A stretch of 64,000 nt of DNA, from the NCBI GenBank assembly GCA_018261935.1, contig JAGTRP010000008.1, forward strand, positions 1 through 64,000. Direction: 5' to 3'. Under the pieces are notes generated by a model, which ran no database searches, was not told where the DNA came from, and was given only the letters and a program-made list of their open reading frames with translations. Positions 35,546-45,580 of the stretch are shown in pieces. Position 1 is the first letter of the stretch, and each line of letters starts with the position of its first letter. This stretch comes from Rhodocyclaceae bacterium. Lineage in GTDB: Bacteria; Pseudomonadota; Gammaproteobacteria; Burkholderiales; Rhodocyclaceae. The position numbers and the translations under genes were made by a program.

Positions 35546-36436
35546 GTGCAGGGGGCCAGGACTCAGCTCGACCGCTTCGCCATCGGGCTGATGGTGGTCC
35601 TCTGCGCCATCTGGGGCGTCCAGCAGGTCACCATCAAGGTGGCCAACGCCGGCATCTCGCCCCTGTTCCAGGGCAGCCTGCGCTCCCTGGGGGCGACCCT
35701 CCTGGTGGGCCTGTGGGCCCTCGGGCGCGGCGTGCCCCTCGGCAAGCGGGACGGCACCCTGGGGCCCGGCGTCCTGGTGGGGCTGCTGTTTTCCGTGGAA
35801 TTCGGGTTCATCTATTGGGGCCTTACCTACACCACGGCCTCCCGGGGGGTCATCTTCCTCTACACGGCCCCCTTCTTCGTGGCCCTCGGAGCGGTGTACC
35901 TGCTGCCCCACGAGCGGATGCACCGCAGCCAGTGGCTGGGGATGGCGCTGGCCTTCGGCGGCATCGTCGCCCTCTTCGGGGAAAACCTGCTGCGGCCCCA
36001 GGAAAAGGCTTGGCTGGGGGACCTGATGCTCCTCGGCGGGGCATTTTTCTGGGCCGCCACCACCCTGACCGTCAAGGCCTCGCGGCTCTCGACGGCAGCG
36101 CCGGAAAAGACCCTGCTCTACCAGCTGGGCGGCTCGGCCCTGCTGCTGCCTTTCCTAGCCTGGGGACTGGGGGAGCCGGGGGTGACCGCCCTGACCCTGT
36201 CGGTGGCGCTGGCCCTGGCTTTCCAGGTCGTGGTCGTGGCGTCGGTGAGCTACCTGGCCTGGTTCTGGCTGGTGCGCCATTACCCGGCGACGCGGCTTTC
36301 TTCCTTTTCCTTCCTCACTCCGGTCTTCGGCGTCCTGGCGGCGGGTGTCCTGGGCGGCGAGGCCCTGACCCCGGGGGTGTGGCTGGCCCTGGGGCTGGTG
36401 GCCGCCGGCATCTGGGTGGCCAACCGCCCGGGCTAG
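35546..36436 (+). CDS. EamA/DMT superfamily transporter
   Basis: The 296-residue membrane protein has about ten hydrophobic segments arranged as two EamA repeats. The first starts with AIWGVQQVTIKVANAGISP and the second with LMLLGGAFFWAATTLTVKAS. These proteins export amino acids, nucleosides or other metabolites; the substrate is unknown. GTG 35546, 8 bp after the ybiT stop, is the best start. The end overlaps the oppositely oriented SRPBCC gene by 4 bases. Confidence 0.88.
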   Translation: MQGARTQLDRFAIGLMVVLCAIWGVQQVTIKVANAGISPLFQGSLRSLGATLLVGLWALGRGVPLGKRDGTLGPGVLVGLLFSVEFGFIYWGLTYTTASRGVIFLYTAPFFVALGAVYLLPHERMHRSQWLGMALAFGGIVALFGENLLRPQEKAWLGDLMLLGGAFFWAATTLTVKASRLSTAAPEKTLLYQLGGSALLLPFLAWGLGEPGVTALTLSVALALAFQVVVVASVSYLAWFWLVRHYPATRLSSFSFLTPVFGVLAAGVLGGEALTPGVWLALGLVAAGIWVANRPG

Positions 36437-36903
36437 TGCCCGCGGCCGCCGGCGGCCAGGGTGCGGATGACCCGCACCGTATCCACATCGGATTCCCGGT
36501 AGGCGGACTTCACGTATTCCACGTAATTCGCATCTTCCGAGAAGGCCACTTCGGCGAGGGTGGTCTGGTAGGCGAAGCGCAGGAAAAGATGGCCTGCGGT
36601 GGGCTCCTCGATGCTGATGGTGAGGCTGCCGCCGGCATGGCTCTCGGCCGCCGGGATGTCGAAGCGCACCCAGCTGTCCTCCTCGTAGGTGACCTGGTCG
36701 TGGATGAGGGCGGAGCCGAAATTGAGCTCCCGCCGGATTCCGGCCGCCTCCCGGTCGAGGATGGTGAAGGATTCGAGGCCGGGCAGGAAGGGGAGGGGAT
36801 TTTCCACCCGGTGCATCAGCCCTGCCCAGACCTGCTCGCGGGTCAGGGATTCGACGAGGGGATTGCCGGGATCGTTGATCTGGATGAGATGTTCGAACTT
36901 CAT
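36433..36903 (-). CDS. SRPBCC-fold protein (DUF1857/AtaL-like)
   Basis: The 156-residue soluble protein begins MKFEHLIQINDPGNPLVESL and contains LTREQVWAGLMHRVENPLPFLPG and a C-terminal helix (YVEYVKSAYRESDVDTVRVIR). Both suit the helix-grip fold of DUF1857. Members bind small hydrophobic ligands in related families. No neighbouring pathway hints at a ligand. Its start is 23 bp from the divergent rsuA start. Confidence 0.8.
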   Translation of the reverse strand: MKFEHLIQINDPGNPLVESLTREQVWAGLMHRVENPLPFLPGLESFTILDREAAGIRRELNFGSALIHDQVTYEEDSWVRFDIPAAESHAGGSLTISIEEPTAGHLFLRFAYQTTLAEVAFSEDANYVEYVKSAYRESDVDTVRVIRTLAAGGRGH

Positions 36904-36926
36904 GGCGGGATGGTAGCATCGGCCCC

Positions 36927-37634
36927 ATGGAACTAGAAAGAATCCTCCAACGCCAAGGATTTGGCACCCGCAAGGGCTGCCGCGCCCTCATTCGCTCCGG
37001 CCGCGTGGCCGTCAACGGGGAAGTGTGCGACGACCCTTTCACCGATGTCTGCACCGATGATCTGACCTTCAGTGTGGATGAGATCGCCTGGCCCTACCGG
37101 GAGTTCGCCACGATCATGATGAACAAGCCGGCGGATTACGAATGCTCGCGCCGGCCCATCCATCATCCCAGCGTCCTTTCCCTGCTGCCCCCTCCCCTGG
37201 TGGAGCGGGAAGTTCAGCCCATCGGCCGCCTGGACGAGGACACCACGGGCCTCCTCATCCTCACCGACGACGGGCAGCTCAACCACATTCTCTCGTCCCC
37301 CAGGAAGAAGGTCCCGAAGGTCTATATCGCCACCACCAAGCATCCGGTGGATGCCGGGCAGATCGAGGCCATGCTGGCCGGCGTGGTGCTCCACGACGAC
37401 CCGGAGCCGGTGCGGGCCGCTGCCTGCGAAGTGGTTGGGGACTGCCTGCTGCGGCTCACCATCACCGAGGGCAAGTATCACCAGGTGAAGCGCATGGTGG
37501 CTGCCGCCGGCAATCGGGTGGAGAACCTCCATCGCCTGTCGGTGGGCGGCCTCATCCTGCCTCCCGATCTGAAACCCGGGGAGTGGCGCTGGCTGGAGCC
37601 ATCGGACATCGCCTTGCTGAAGGCGGAGGAATAG
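36927..37634 (+). CDS. rsuA: 16S rRNA pseudouridine-516 synthase RsuA
   Basis: The 235-residue protein has an N-terminal S4 RNA-binding domain (LERILQRQGFGTRKGCRALI) and a pseudouridine synthase core. The catalytic Asp103 lies in GRLDEDTTGLLILTDDG, and the GKYHQVKRM motif follows. Length and motif positions match E. coli RsuA, which modifies U516 of 16S rRNA. oxyR begins 3 bp after the stop, so both genes are probably on one transcript. Confidence 0.93.
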   Translation: MELERILQRQGFGTRKGCRALIRSGRVAVNGEVCDDPFTDVCTDDLTFSVDEIAWPYREFATIMMNKPADYECSRRPIHHPSVLSLLPPPLVEREVQPIGRLDEDTTGLLILTDDGQLNHILSSPRKKVPKVYIATTKHPVDAGQIEAMLAGVVLHDDPEPVRAAACEVVGDCLLRLTITEGKYHQVKRMVAAAGNRVENLHRLSVGGLILPPDLKPGEWRWLEPSDIALLKAEE

Positions 37635-37637
37635 GCT

Positions 37638-38564
37638 GTGACGCTCACCGAAATGCGCTACATCGTGGCCCTGGCCCGGGAGCGCCATTTCGGTCGGGCG
37701 GCGGAGAGCTGCCATGTCAGCCAGCCGACCCTGTCGGTGGCCATCAAGAAGGTGGAAGGCCAGCTGGGTACGGCGCTTTTCGAGCGCAACGCCGCCGAGG
37801 TCCGCATCACTCCGGTCGGTGAGCGTATCGTCGCCCAATCCCAGCGGGTGCTGGAGGAGGCCCTGAAGCTGGAGGAGATCGCCGACGAGGGGCGGGACCC
37901 GCTGACCGGGTCCCTGCGCCTGGGGGTGATCTACACCATCGCCCCCTACCTGCTTCCCCAACTCATTCCCGCTCTCCATCGGGAGGCGCCGGCCATGCCG
38001 CTTTTCCTCAAGGAGGATTTCACCGGCAACCTGATCCCGGCGCTGAAGGCCGGCGAACTGGACGTCATCGTCATCGCCCTGCCTTTTTCCGAATCCGGCC
38101 TGGTGGCCCAGGCGGTCTACGACGAGCCCTTCCGGGTGGTGGTGCCGGCGGGCCACGACTGGGTCGGGCGCCCGGGCATCCGGCCGGATGAACTGGAGGG
38201 GCAGGATCTCCTGCTCCTCGGGCAGGGCAACTGCTTCCGGGACCAGGTGATCGAGTCCTGCCCGCGCCTTTCCGCCCCGGAAGGGCTGGCCAATTCCCTG
38301 GAAGGCAGCTCCCTGGAGACCATCCGCTACATGGTGGCGAGCGGCGCCGGGGTGGCGGTGATGCCGAGCACGGCGGCGGATCCCCTGATGGAGCGGGAGC
38401 CCCTGGTGCGGGTCCTGCCCTTTGTGCCGGGCGACGACGGCAGCCTGCCGGCGCGCCGGGTCGGGCTGGTCTGGCGCGTCACTTTCCCCCGACCCCAGGC
38501 CATCGACGCCGTGCGGGCGGCGATTCTCTCCTGCCAGCTACCCGGAGCTACCCCGGTCCGCTGA
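37638..38564 (+). CDS. oxyR: Peroxide-sensing LysR-type regulator OxyR
   Basis: The 308-residue protein has an N-terminal winged helix-turn-helix (HFGRAAESCHVSQPTLSVAIKK) and a periplasmic-binding-like effector domain. The redox pair falls at C199 (GNCFRDQ) and C208 (ESCP), exactly the E. coli OxyR positions. This strongly supports a disulfide-switched activator of catalase and peroxiredoxin genes. The GTG start lies 3 bp after rsuA. The adjacent genes are not obvious OxyR targets; the peroxiredoxin at 22 kb could be. Confidence 0.93.
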   Translation: MTLTEMRYIVALARERHFGRAAESCHVSQPTLSVAIKKVEGQLGTALFERNAAEVRITPVGERIVAQSQRVLEEALKLEEIADEGRDPLTGSLRLGVIYTIAPYLLPQLIPALHREAPAMPLFLKEDFTGNLIPALKAGELDVIVIALPFSESGLVAQAVYDEPFRVVVPAGHDWVGRPGIRPDELEGQDLLLLGQGNCFRDQVIESCPRLSAPEGLANSLEGSSLETIRYMVASGAGVAVMPSTAADPLMEREPLVRVLPFVPGDDGSLPARRVGLVWRVTFPRPQAIDAVRAAILSCQLPGATPVR

Positions 38565-38717
38565 CAAAATAGCCTCTCCTGGGACATCAACCGGAGGGTG
38601 GGGCGTTTGAGGAGCTGGGCGAGGACTGTCTGAGGGCGCGCAGCGCCCGAGTTCCGCAGCCCGGCGGAGCAAATGCCCCGCCCGACGCGTAAGGAAATCG
38701 GAGATCCAATAGCCAAT

Positions 38718-38737
38718 GGGGTTCCACGTGGAACCCC
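38718..38737. other. parS: parS-like centromere site 1 (20-bp perfect palindrome)
   Basis: The core GTTCCACGTGGAAC (38721-38734) fits the ParB recognition consensus GTTYCACGTGRAAC. It is extended by GGG/CCC to a 20-bp perfect palindrome. It lies in the intergenic gap just past the topB stop. ParB spreading from such origin-near sites drives chromosome segregation. Confidence 0.75.
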
Positions 38738-38743
38738 GACCCC

Positions 38744-41266
38744 TCAGGCCGCGACCTTCTTCTTAGCCGCCGCAGGCTTCTTGGGCGCCTTCTGTTCGAA
38801 CTCGAAGCCCACCTTGCCGTCCTTGACCACCAGGAAGGCGGAGAACTTGCGGCGGGTGCGGGCGGAAACGAACTCCTTGAGTAAATCCGTCTTGCCCTGG
38901 GCCAGGAGTTTCTGCATCTGCTCCCGTTCCACCGGCTGCTGCAGGATGATCTTGCCGGAGCGGAAATCGCAGGTCTTGCCGCTGCCCACCGACTTTTCGC
39001 AGACGTAGGAGCTGCCGTGCTCGTAGACGTTGCCGCCGCACTTCGGGCATTTGCCCAGGCTTTCCTGGCCGGAGAAATCCACCGCTTCGGCTTCGCCCTC
39101 TTCGCTCGCCCGGTCCTGGCCGAAATCGAATTCCGGCTCCATGTTGTCATTCAGGCGGATGGCGGCGGCGAAGCTGCGGCCCATCTTGTTGCGGAAGCCG
39201 GTCAGGGGCCCGACCTTCTTCTCGGTGAGAAGGGTTTCGATCTCCTCCGGCTCGAACTGGCGGCCGGCGACGATTTTCCACAAGGAGTAATCGCAGCCGC
39301 TGCACTGGAATTTCTTGTAATTCTCCCGGATGACGCTGCCGCACTTGGGGCAGGGGGAGGAAAGGACGCCGAAGTCGCCGGGGATGGTGTCGTTGTCGTA
39401 GGTCTTGGCCCGCTCGACGATGTGCCGGGTCATCTCGGCGATTTCCCGCATAAAGGCTTCCCGGGTCATCTCGCCCTTCTCGATGCGGCCCAGTTTCCAT
39501 TCCCACTCGCCGGTGAGTTCCGGGGCGGTGAGTTCGGTGACCCCGAGGCCGTTCAGGAGGGTGAGCAGATTAAACGCCTTGGCGGTGGGGATGAGTTCCC
39601 GGCCTTCCCGCAGCATGTACTGCTCGGTGATCAGGTTTTCGATAATCTGGGCCCGGGTGGCCGGGGTGCCGAGGCCGCGGCCGGCCATGGCCGCCCGCAG
39701 TTCCTCGTCGTCCACCATCTTGCCGGCGCCTTCCATAGCCGACAGCAGCGTTGCTTCGGAATAGCGGGGGGGCGGCTTGGTTTCGTTGGCCTTGAGGACC
39801 ACGTCCTCGGTCCGGACCTTTTCCTTCGGCTCCACTGGCGGCAGGTTGCCCTCGCCATCTTCCTGAGACTCCTTGCCGTGGACCGCCAGCCAGCCGGGGG
39901 CGACCAGAACCTTGCCTTCGGTCTTGAAGGGATTGCCGGCGACCCGGGTGATGCGGGTGGTGACCAGGTATTCCGCGGCCGGGAAGAAGACCGACAGGAA
40001 GCGCTTGACCACGAAGTCGTAGAGCTTCTGCTCGACTTCGTTCAAGTTCTTCGGCGCCTGGGTGGTGGGGATGATGGCGAAGTGGTCGGAAATCTTCGCG
40101 TTGTTGAAAATGCGCTTGTTGGGCACCACCCAGTTCCGGGACAGGATCTGGTGGGCGAAGGGCGCATAGCGGGAAAGCAGCACCTCGTCGTGGCCCTTGC
40201 CGGTACCCTCGCCGGTGAGCATGGAAAGCGTCTGTTTGACGCTGCTCAGGTAGTCTTCCGGCAGGCAGCGGGAGTCCGTCCGCGGATAGGTGAGGACCTT
40301 GTGCTTTTCGTACAGGGCCTGGGCGATGGAAAGGGTGGTCTTGGCCGAGAAGCCGAAACGGCCGTTGGCTTCCCGCTGCAGGCTGGTGAGGTCGAAAAGG
40401 AGCGGCGACAGGCGGGTTTCCGGCTTGGATTCCTCGCTCACCTCGCCGGGCTGGCCCAGGGCGGCGGCCCGGATGGCGGCGGCCTTGGCCTCTTCCCAGA
40501 GGCGGTCGGCCCGGGCGTGCTCGTCCTCGGCCTTGCCCTTGAAGCCCTCGTCGAACCATTTGCCCTTGTATTCGCCGGCCTTGCAGCCGAAGGTGGCCTC
40601 CACTTCCCAGTAGGGGCGGGGCTTGAATTCGCGGATCTTCTTTTCCCGCTCCACCATGATCGCCAGGGTCGGTGTCTGGACGCGGCCGACGGTGGTGAGG
40701 TGGAAGCCGCCGGTCTTGGAATTGAAGGCGGTCATGGCCCGGGTGCCGTTGATGCCCACCAGCCAGTCGGATTCCGACCGGCAGACGGCGGCATCCCCCA
40801 GGCCCCGCATTTCCTCGCCCGCCCGCAGGCGGGAGAAGCCGTCCCGGATGGCGCCCTGGGTCATGGACTGCAGCCACAGCCGCTGCACCGGCTTGCCGGC
40901 CTTGGCGTGCTGGGCGATGTAGTTGAAGATCAGTTCGCCTTCCCGCCCCGCGTCACAGGCATTGATGAGGCCATCCACATCCTTGCGCTTGATGAGCTTG
41001 GTGAGAACCTTCAGGCGGGACTCGGTCTTCTCGATGGGCTGGAGGGCGAAGTGGGGCGGGATCACCGGCAGGTGGGCGAAGGACCACTTGCCGCGCTTGA
41101 CCTCGTATTCCTCCGGGCAGGCCAGTTCGAGCAGATGGCCGATGGCCGACGAGAGCACGTAGTGCTCGCTTTCATAATAGTCGTCGTGCTTGGTGAAGCC
41201 TCCCAGTGCCTTGGAGATGTCAGTGGCGACGGAAGGTTTTTCGGCGATGATCAGCTTTTTGGCCAT
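38744..41266 (-). CDS. topB: DNA topoisomerase III
   Basis: 840 residues. The TOPRIM start is KKLIIAEKPSVATDISKAL with DAGREGE. The catalytic tyrosine is Y327 in LTYPRTDSR, one residue from the E. coli position. Two C-terminal zinc-ribbon-like clusters follow: CPKCGSVIRENYKKFQCSGC and CPKCGGNVYEHGSSYVC with a further Cys in KTCDFRSG. The protein ends in a Lys/Ala-rich tail (KKPAAAKKKVAA). It is about 190 residues longer than E. coli TopB owing to this tail. It decatenates DNA, often with RecQ. ATG 41266 is the family start. Confidence 0.95.
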   Translation of the reverse strand: MAKKLIIAEKPSVATDISKALGGFTKHDDYYESEHYVLSSAIGHLLELACPEEYEVKRGKWSFAHLPVIPPHFALQPIEKTESRLKVLTKLIKRKDVDGLINACDAGREGELIFNYIAQHAKAGKPVQRLWLQSMTQGAIRDGFSRLRAGEEMRGLGDAAVCRSESDWLVGINGTRAMTAFNSKTGGFHLTTVGRVQTPTLAIMVEREKKIREFKPRPYWEVEATFGCKAGEYKGKWFDEGFKGKAEDEHARADRLWEEAKAAAIRAAALGQPGEVSEESKPETRLSPLLFDLTSLQREANGRFGFSAKTTLSIAQALYEKHKVLTYPRTDSRCLPEDYLSSVKQTLSMLTGEGTGKGHDEVLLSRYAPFAHQILSRNWVVPNKRIFNNAKISDHFAIIPTTQAPKNLNEVEQKLYDFVVKRFLSVFFPAAEYLVTTRITRVAGNPFKTEGKVLVAPGWLAVHGKESQEDGEGNLPPVEPKEKVRTEDVVLKANETKPPPRYSEATLLSAMEGAGKMVDDEELRAAMAGRGLGTPATRAQIIENLITEQYMLREGRELIPTAKAFNLLTLLNGLGVTELTAPELTGEWEWKLGRIEKGEMTREAFMREIAEMTRHIVERAKTYDNDTIPGDFGVLSSPCPKCGSVIRENYKKFQCSGCDYSLWKIVAGRQFEPEEIETLLTEKKVGPLTGFRNKMGRSFAAAIRLNDNMEPEFDFGQDRASEEGEAEAVDFSGQESLGKCPKCGGNVYEHGSSYVCEKSVGSGKTCDFRSGKIILQQPVEREQMQKLLAQGKTDLLKEFVSARTRRKFSAFLVVKDGKVGFEFEQKAPKKPAAAKKKVAA

Positions 41267-41356
41267 GGGTTCTGCTCGTAAAGTGCCGGGGCATGATAAG
41301 AGGCGGGATGCCCCTTGGCAAGGGCGATTGTTGGCGCCCCGGCGGAATGTCAAGGG

Positions 41357-42943
41357 TCAGGGACGACCCGTTGCGGCGTTGCTGTCGGCCCGGTAGAGGG
41401 CCGCGAGCGATTGGAAAGTCCGGCTCTGGACTTGTTCCCATTCGGAGTCCCGCCCCAGTTCGGCGGCCATCAGACGAGCCACGGCGGGTGCGGCGGCGGC
41501 GGCCGCTTCGGCGTCGAAGAAGAGGCTGCGGGTGCGGCGGCCCAGCACGTCTTCCACCGTCCGCGCCATCTCGTGCCGGCAGGCCCAGACCACTTCGGCG
41601 GCGATGGCCGGCAGGCGGGGGTGGAGCCGCTCTCCGAGGGCCGGGTCGCGGCCCGCCAGTTCGACGATGGCCGGTGCATCGGCGCCGTAGTGGGCGAGGG
41701 TGCCGAAGTGCTCGGCTGCTGGATGGGAGCCGTGGATAGGCAGGGCCCGGGTGATGCAGGGCCTGGGAATCAGCCCGGCCGCGCCGGCGGCGAGATTCAC
41801 CGTGTCCTGGGCCATGCGGCGGTAGGTGGTCCATTTGCCGCCGGTGACGGTGATAAGGCCGGAGCGGGGATCGCGGAAAAGGCTGTGGTCCCGGCTCAGG
41901 CTGGTGGTAGCGGCGTGGCCGGTTCCGCGCACCAGGGGACGGATGCCGGCGAAGACGGAACGCACGTCGGCCCGGCTGGCGGGCCGGGACAGATAGCGGT
42001 TGAGATTGTCCAGGAGGAAATCGATCTCCTCCCCGCTGGCCCGGGGTTCCCTCGCGACGGCGGGCACCGGGGTGTCGGTGGTGCCCACCAGGACGCAGTG
42101 GTGCCAGGGGATGGCGAAGAGCACCCGGCCATCGTCGGTGTGGGGCACCATGAGGGCCGAATTGCCTGGCAGGAAACCCCGGTCGAGGACCAGATGGACT
42201 CCTTGGCTGGGGGCGATGATGGAGTCGGCATCCGGGTCATCCAGGCGGCGCAGGGTGTCGCAGAAGGGGCCGGTAGCGTTGATGACGGCGCGGGCGGCGA
42301 CGGCCTGTTCCCGGCCACTTTCCCGGTCGAGGAGAATGGCGCCGACGACTCTTCTGGCACCGTCCTTGGTGAGGGCCCGCGCCTCGCAATAGTTGACGAG
42401 GGTGGCGCCCTCGTCGGCGGCGGTACGGGCCAAGTGGATGGCGAGACGGGCGTCGTCGAACTGGCCGTCGTAGTAGAGGGTGCCGCCGTGGAGGCCGGCG
42501 GTGGCGATGGTAGGAATGGCGGCGGCGACTTCAGCCCCGGAGAGGTGGCGGGAGGGACCGAAGCCGTGGTGGCCTGCAAGGAAATCGTAGAACTTGAGGC
42601 CAACCCCGTAGAAGGGCGATTCCCACCAGGCGTAGCTGGGCACCACAAAGGCCAGATCGCGGACCAGGTGGGGAGCGTTCCGGCGCAGGATGCCCCGTTC
42701 CTCCAGGGCTTCCCTGACGAGGCCGAGATTGCCCTGCTGCAGGTAGCGGACGCCGCCATGGACCAGCTTGGTGGAACGGCTGGAGGTGCCTTGGGCGAAG
42801 TCGTCCCGCTCGACGAGGAGCACCGCGTAGCCCCGGGCCGCTGCGTCCACCGCGATCCCGAGGCCGGTGGCACCGCCGCCGATGACCAGGAGGTCCCAGG
42901 GGCGCCCATCCTCGACCCGGGCGAGCATTTCCGGCCGCTTCAT
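41357..42943 (-). CDS. glpD: Aerobic glycerol-3-phosphate dehydrogenase
   Basis: This 528-residue FAD enzyme oxidises glycerol-3-phosphate to dihydroxyacetone phosphate and passes electrons to quinone at the inner membrane. The FAD fold is at [20 protein letters not shown]. The family motifs [21 protein letters not shown] and [16 protein letters not shown] are present, and a C-terminal helical domain follows. It overlaps glpK by 4 bases, forming glpK-glpD without the glpF permease or glpR repressor nearby. Confidence 0.95.
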   Translation of the reverse strand: MKRPEMLARVEDGRPWDLLVIGGGATGLGIAVDAAARGYAVLLVERDDFAQGTSSRSTKLVHGGVRYLQQGNLGLVREALEERGILRRNAPHLVRDLAFVVPSYAWWESPFYGVGLKFYDFLAGHHGFGPSRHLSGAEVAAAIPTIATAGLHGGTLYYDGQFDDARLAIHLARTAADEGATLVNYCEARALTKDGARRVVGAILLDRESGREQAVAARAVINATGPFCDTLRRLDDPDADSIIAPSQGVHLVLDRGFLPGNSALMVPHTDDGRVLFAIPWHHCVLVGTTDTPVPAVAREPRASGEEIDFLLDNLNRYLSRPASRADVRSVFAGIRPLVRGTGHAATTSLSRDHSLFRDPRSGLITVTGGKWTTYRRMAQDTVNLAAGAAGLIPRPCITRALPIHGSHPAAEHFGTLAHYGADAPAIVELAGRDPALGERLHPRLPAIAAEVVWACRHEMARTVEDVLGRRTRSLFFDAEAAAAAAPAVARLMAAELGRDSEWEQVQSRTFQSLAALYRADSNAATGRP

Positions 42944-44436
42944 GCCGCCCAGTTCCCGGAGCGGCCCACGGCGTCCCGCCAGCGGTCCCGCCGGCTGGTC
43001 GCCTCGGCAGCCGGCAGGCGGGGCAGGAAACGGCGGTCCGCCTGCCAATGATTGGCGATCTCTTCCGGGCTGGACCAGAAATCCGCCGCCAGCCCGGCGA
43101 AGTAGGCGGCACCGAGGGCCGTGGTTTCTGTGATGACGGGGCGCGCCACCGGCTTTTGCAGGAGGTCGGCCTGGATCTGCAGTAACAGGTTGTTGGCGGC
43201 GGCGCCTCCGTCCACCCGCAATTCGGCCAGGGGGCTGCCGGCGTCGGCTTCGATGGCATCCACGAGATCGGCCACCTGGAAGGCAATGGCGTCCAGGGCC
43301 GCCCGGGCAATATGGGCGCCGCTGGTGCCCCGGCTGAGGCCGATCAGGGTGCCGCGGGCGTGGGGGTCCCAATAGGGGGCGCCTAGGCCGGTGAAGGCGG
43401 GAACGCAGACGACGCCGCCGGCGTCGGGGACGGAAGCGGCCAGCGCCTCGATATCCGCAGCCCGCTTGATGATGCCGAGGCCGTCCCGCAGCCATTGCAC
43501 CACGGCGCCGCCGGTGAAGACGCTGCCTTCCAGGGCGTAGGTGAGACGCTGCTGGTGCCGGGCAGCGACGGTGGTCAGAAGGCCGTGCCGGGATGGGGCC
43601 GGCGCTTCGCCCGTGTGCATGAGCAGGAAGCAGCCGGTTCCGTAGGTATTCTTGGCCAGGCCCGGCGCGAAGCAGGCCTGGCCGGCCAGGGCACCCTGCT
43701 GGTCGCCGACCAGGGCAGCCAGGGGGATGCCCGCGAGTTCGGGAATGCCGGTAACGACGCCCACCGTCTGGCTGGAATCCACCACCTGGGGCAGCAGGGG
43801 GGCCGGGATGCCGAGGCATTTCAGCAGCGCCTCATCCCAGGCGCCGGTGTGGAGGTTGTAGAGGAGGGTACGGGAGGCGTTGGTGGCATCGGTCACATGG
43901 GCCAGCCCGCCGGTGAGGCGCCAGGCGAGCCAGCTATCGACGGTGCCGAAGCACAGTTCGCCCGCCGCGGCCCGGGAGCGGGCATCGGGGATGCAATCCA
44001 GAAGCCAGGCGAGCTTGGTGCCCGAGAAATAGGGGTCGAGGACGAGGCCGGTGCGATCCCGGAACATTTTCTCGTGGCCGGCTTCCCGCAGGGCTTTACA
44101 GTGGCCGGCGGTGCGCCGGTCCTGCCAGACGATGGCCCGGTGCAGGGGGCGGCCGGTGCTGCGTTCCCAGAGAAGGGTCGTTTCCCGCTGGTTGGCGATG
44201 CCGATGGCGGCCACCTCCTGGGACTGGACCCCCGCTCGGGCAAGGGCCTCGACGGCGACTGCCGCCTGGGTGCGCCAGAGGTCCTCCGGATCGTGCTCGA
44301 CCCAGCCCGGCTGCGGGAAATGCTGGGGGAACTCCTGCTGGGCGAGGCCCAGAATCCGTCCGTCCCGGTCGAAGACGATGGCGCGGGAACTGGTGGTTCC
44401 CTGGTCGAGGGCGAGGACGCAGCGGGGGGCGGGCAT
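42940..44436 (-). CDS. glpK: Glycerol kinase
   Basis: 498 residues, the normal family length. [15 protein letters not shown] opens the first FGGY ATPase lobe, ANQRETT lies in the middle, and the second lobe shows [17 protein letters not shown] and [16 protein letters not shown]. It phosphorylates glycerol to feed GlpD. A 73-bp gap separates it from dprA. No glpF is in the window, so glycerol uptake must be encoded elsewhere or be passive. Confidence 0.96.
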   Translation of the reverse strand: MPAPRCVLALDQGTTSSRAIVFDRDGRILGLAQQEFPQHFPQPGWVEHDPEDLWRTQAAVAVEALARAGVQSQEVAAIGIANQRETTLLWERSTGRPLHRAIVWQDRRTAGHCKALREAGHEKMFRDRTGLVLDPYFSGTKLAWLLDCIPDARSRAAAGELCFGTVDSWLAWRLTGGLAHVTDATNASRTLLYNLHTGAWDEALLKCLGIPAPLLPQVVDSSQTVGVVTGIPELAGIPLAALVGDQQGALAGQACFAPGLAKNTYGTGCFLLMHTGEAPAPSRHGLLTTVAARHQQRLTYALEGSVFTGGAVVQWLRDGLGIIKRAADIEALAASVPDAGGVVCVPAFTGLGAPYWDPHARGTLIGLSRGTSGAHIARAALDAIAFQVADLVDAIEADAGSPLAELRVDGGAAANNLLLQIQADLLQKPVARPVITETTALGAAYFAGLAADFWSSPEEIANHWQADRRFLPRLPAAEATSRRDRWRDAVGRSGNWAA

Positions 44437-44509
44437 GGCGGACTCCCGAGGACTTTGCGGCCAGCATAGACGCAGCCCCGCCCAGATGCAATCGCCGGGA
44501 AAGGGACGG

Positions 44510-45580
44510 TCAGCCGTTCAGGCGCTGGTAACGGTTGCCCGGCAGCACCGCCACCTGGCCGGTCAGTTCGAGGGCGAGGAGACGGGGCAGCAGGGCGTCG
44601 GCGGCCAGTTCGGTGCGGTCCGCCAAGTCATCCAGGCTGCAGGGGTCGTGACCCAAGGCGGCGAGGACCGGATCGGCCTCGTTGGCGGTTGCCGTGGCGG
44701 CGGGGGCCACCGGAGGGCCGATCTCCTCCAGGATGTCCTCGGCGGTTTCCACCAGCTTGGCGCCCTGCTTGATGAGCCGGTGGCAGCCCCGCGCCACCGG
44801 GGAATGGATGGAGCCGGGGATGGCAAAAACCTCGCGGCCCTGCTCGGCGGCCAGGCGGGCGGTGATGAGGGAACCGCTCTCGGGGGCGGCCTCGACCACC
44901 AGGACGCCCCGGGAAAGCCCCGAGATGAGCCGGTTGCGGCGCGGAAAGTTGGCGGCCACGGCCGGGGTCCCGAGGGGGAATTCGGAAACGATGGCGCCCT
45001 TTTCGGCGATGGCCAGAGCCAAGTCCCGGTTGCGGGCCGGGTACAGCCGGTCGGCGCCGGTGCCGATGACCGCCACAGTGCCGCCCTCCGCGGCCAGGGC
45101 TCCCCGGTGGGCGGCGGCGTCGATTCCCAGGGCGAGGCCGCTGACCACGGTGTAGCGCTGGCCGGCCAGGGCCTTGGCGAAGGCTTCCGCCGTCTGCAGG
45201 CCCTGGCGGGTGGCGTTGCGGCTGCCGACGACGGCGAGGGAGGGGCTGTTCAGCAATTCGGTCCGGCCGCGCACGTAGAGTACGGTCGGCGGATCGGGAA
45301 TCTGGAGCAGGGCCTGGGGATAGGCTTCATCGGCCAGGGTGACGATGCTGTGGCCGGGAGCGTCGGCCCAGGCCAGGGCAAGGTCGACGGCTTCGGCATT
45401 GTCGGTGTCGAAGAGGAGATCGGCCTTGTCGCCGATGACGCCCCGTACCGTCAGGCGATCGGCGGCGAAGAGGGCTTCCGGCAGTCCGAAGGCGGCGAGG
45501 AGCTTGCGCTGGGTCTCGCCGCCGATGCCGGGAATGAGGGTGAGCCGCAGCCAGTCGTTCACCGCTGCGGCCGGGGTCAT
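44510..45580 (-). CDS. dprA: DNA processing protein DprA
   Basis: The 356-residue protein loads RecA on incoming single-stranded DNA during natural transformation. A Rossmann-like DprA core shows [18 protein letters not shown] and [18 protein letters not shown], followed by [13 protein letters not shown] and [12 protein letters not shown]. The C-terminal winged helix region ([21 protein letters not shown]) is present. It is co-transcribed with the LysM gene (4-base overlap), an arrangement often found divergent from def-fmt. Confidence 0.95.
   Translation of the reverse strand: MTPAAAVNDWLRLTLIPGIGGETQRKLLAAFGLPEALFAADRLTVRGVIGDKADLLFDTDNAEAVDLALAWADAPGHSIVTLADEAYPQALLQIPDPPTVLYVRGRTELLNSPSLAVVGSRNATRQGLQTAEAFAKALAGQRYTVVSGLALGIDAAAHRGALAAEGGTVAVIGTGADRLYPARNRDLALAIAEKGAIVSEFPLGTPAVAANFPRRNRLISGLSRGVLVVEAAPESGSLITARLAAEQGREVFAIPGSIHSPVARGCHRLIKQGAKLVETAEDILEEIGPPVAPAATATANEADPVLAALGHDPCSLDDLADRTELAADALLPRLLALELTGQVAVLPGNRYQRLNG

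Noticed and set aside
39017-41281. 754-codon + strand frame opposite topB
   Set aside because: Shadow of topB, which has catalytic Y327 and zinc motifs.
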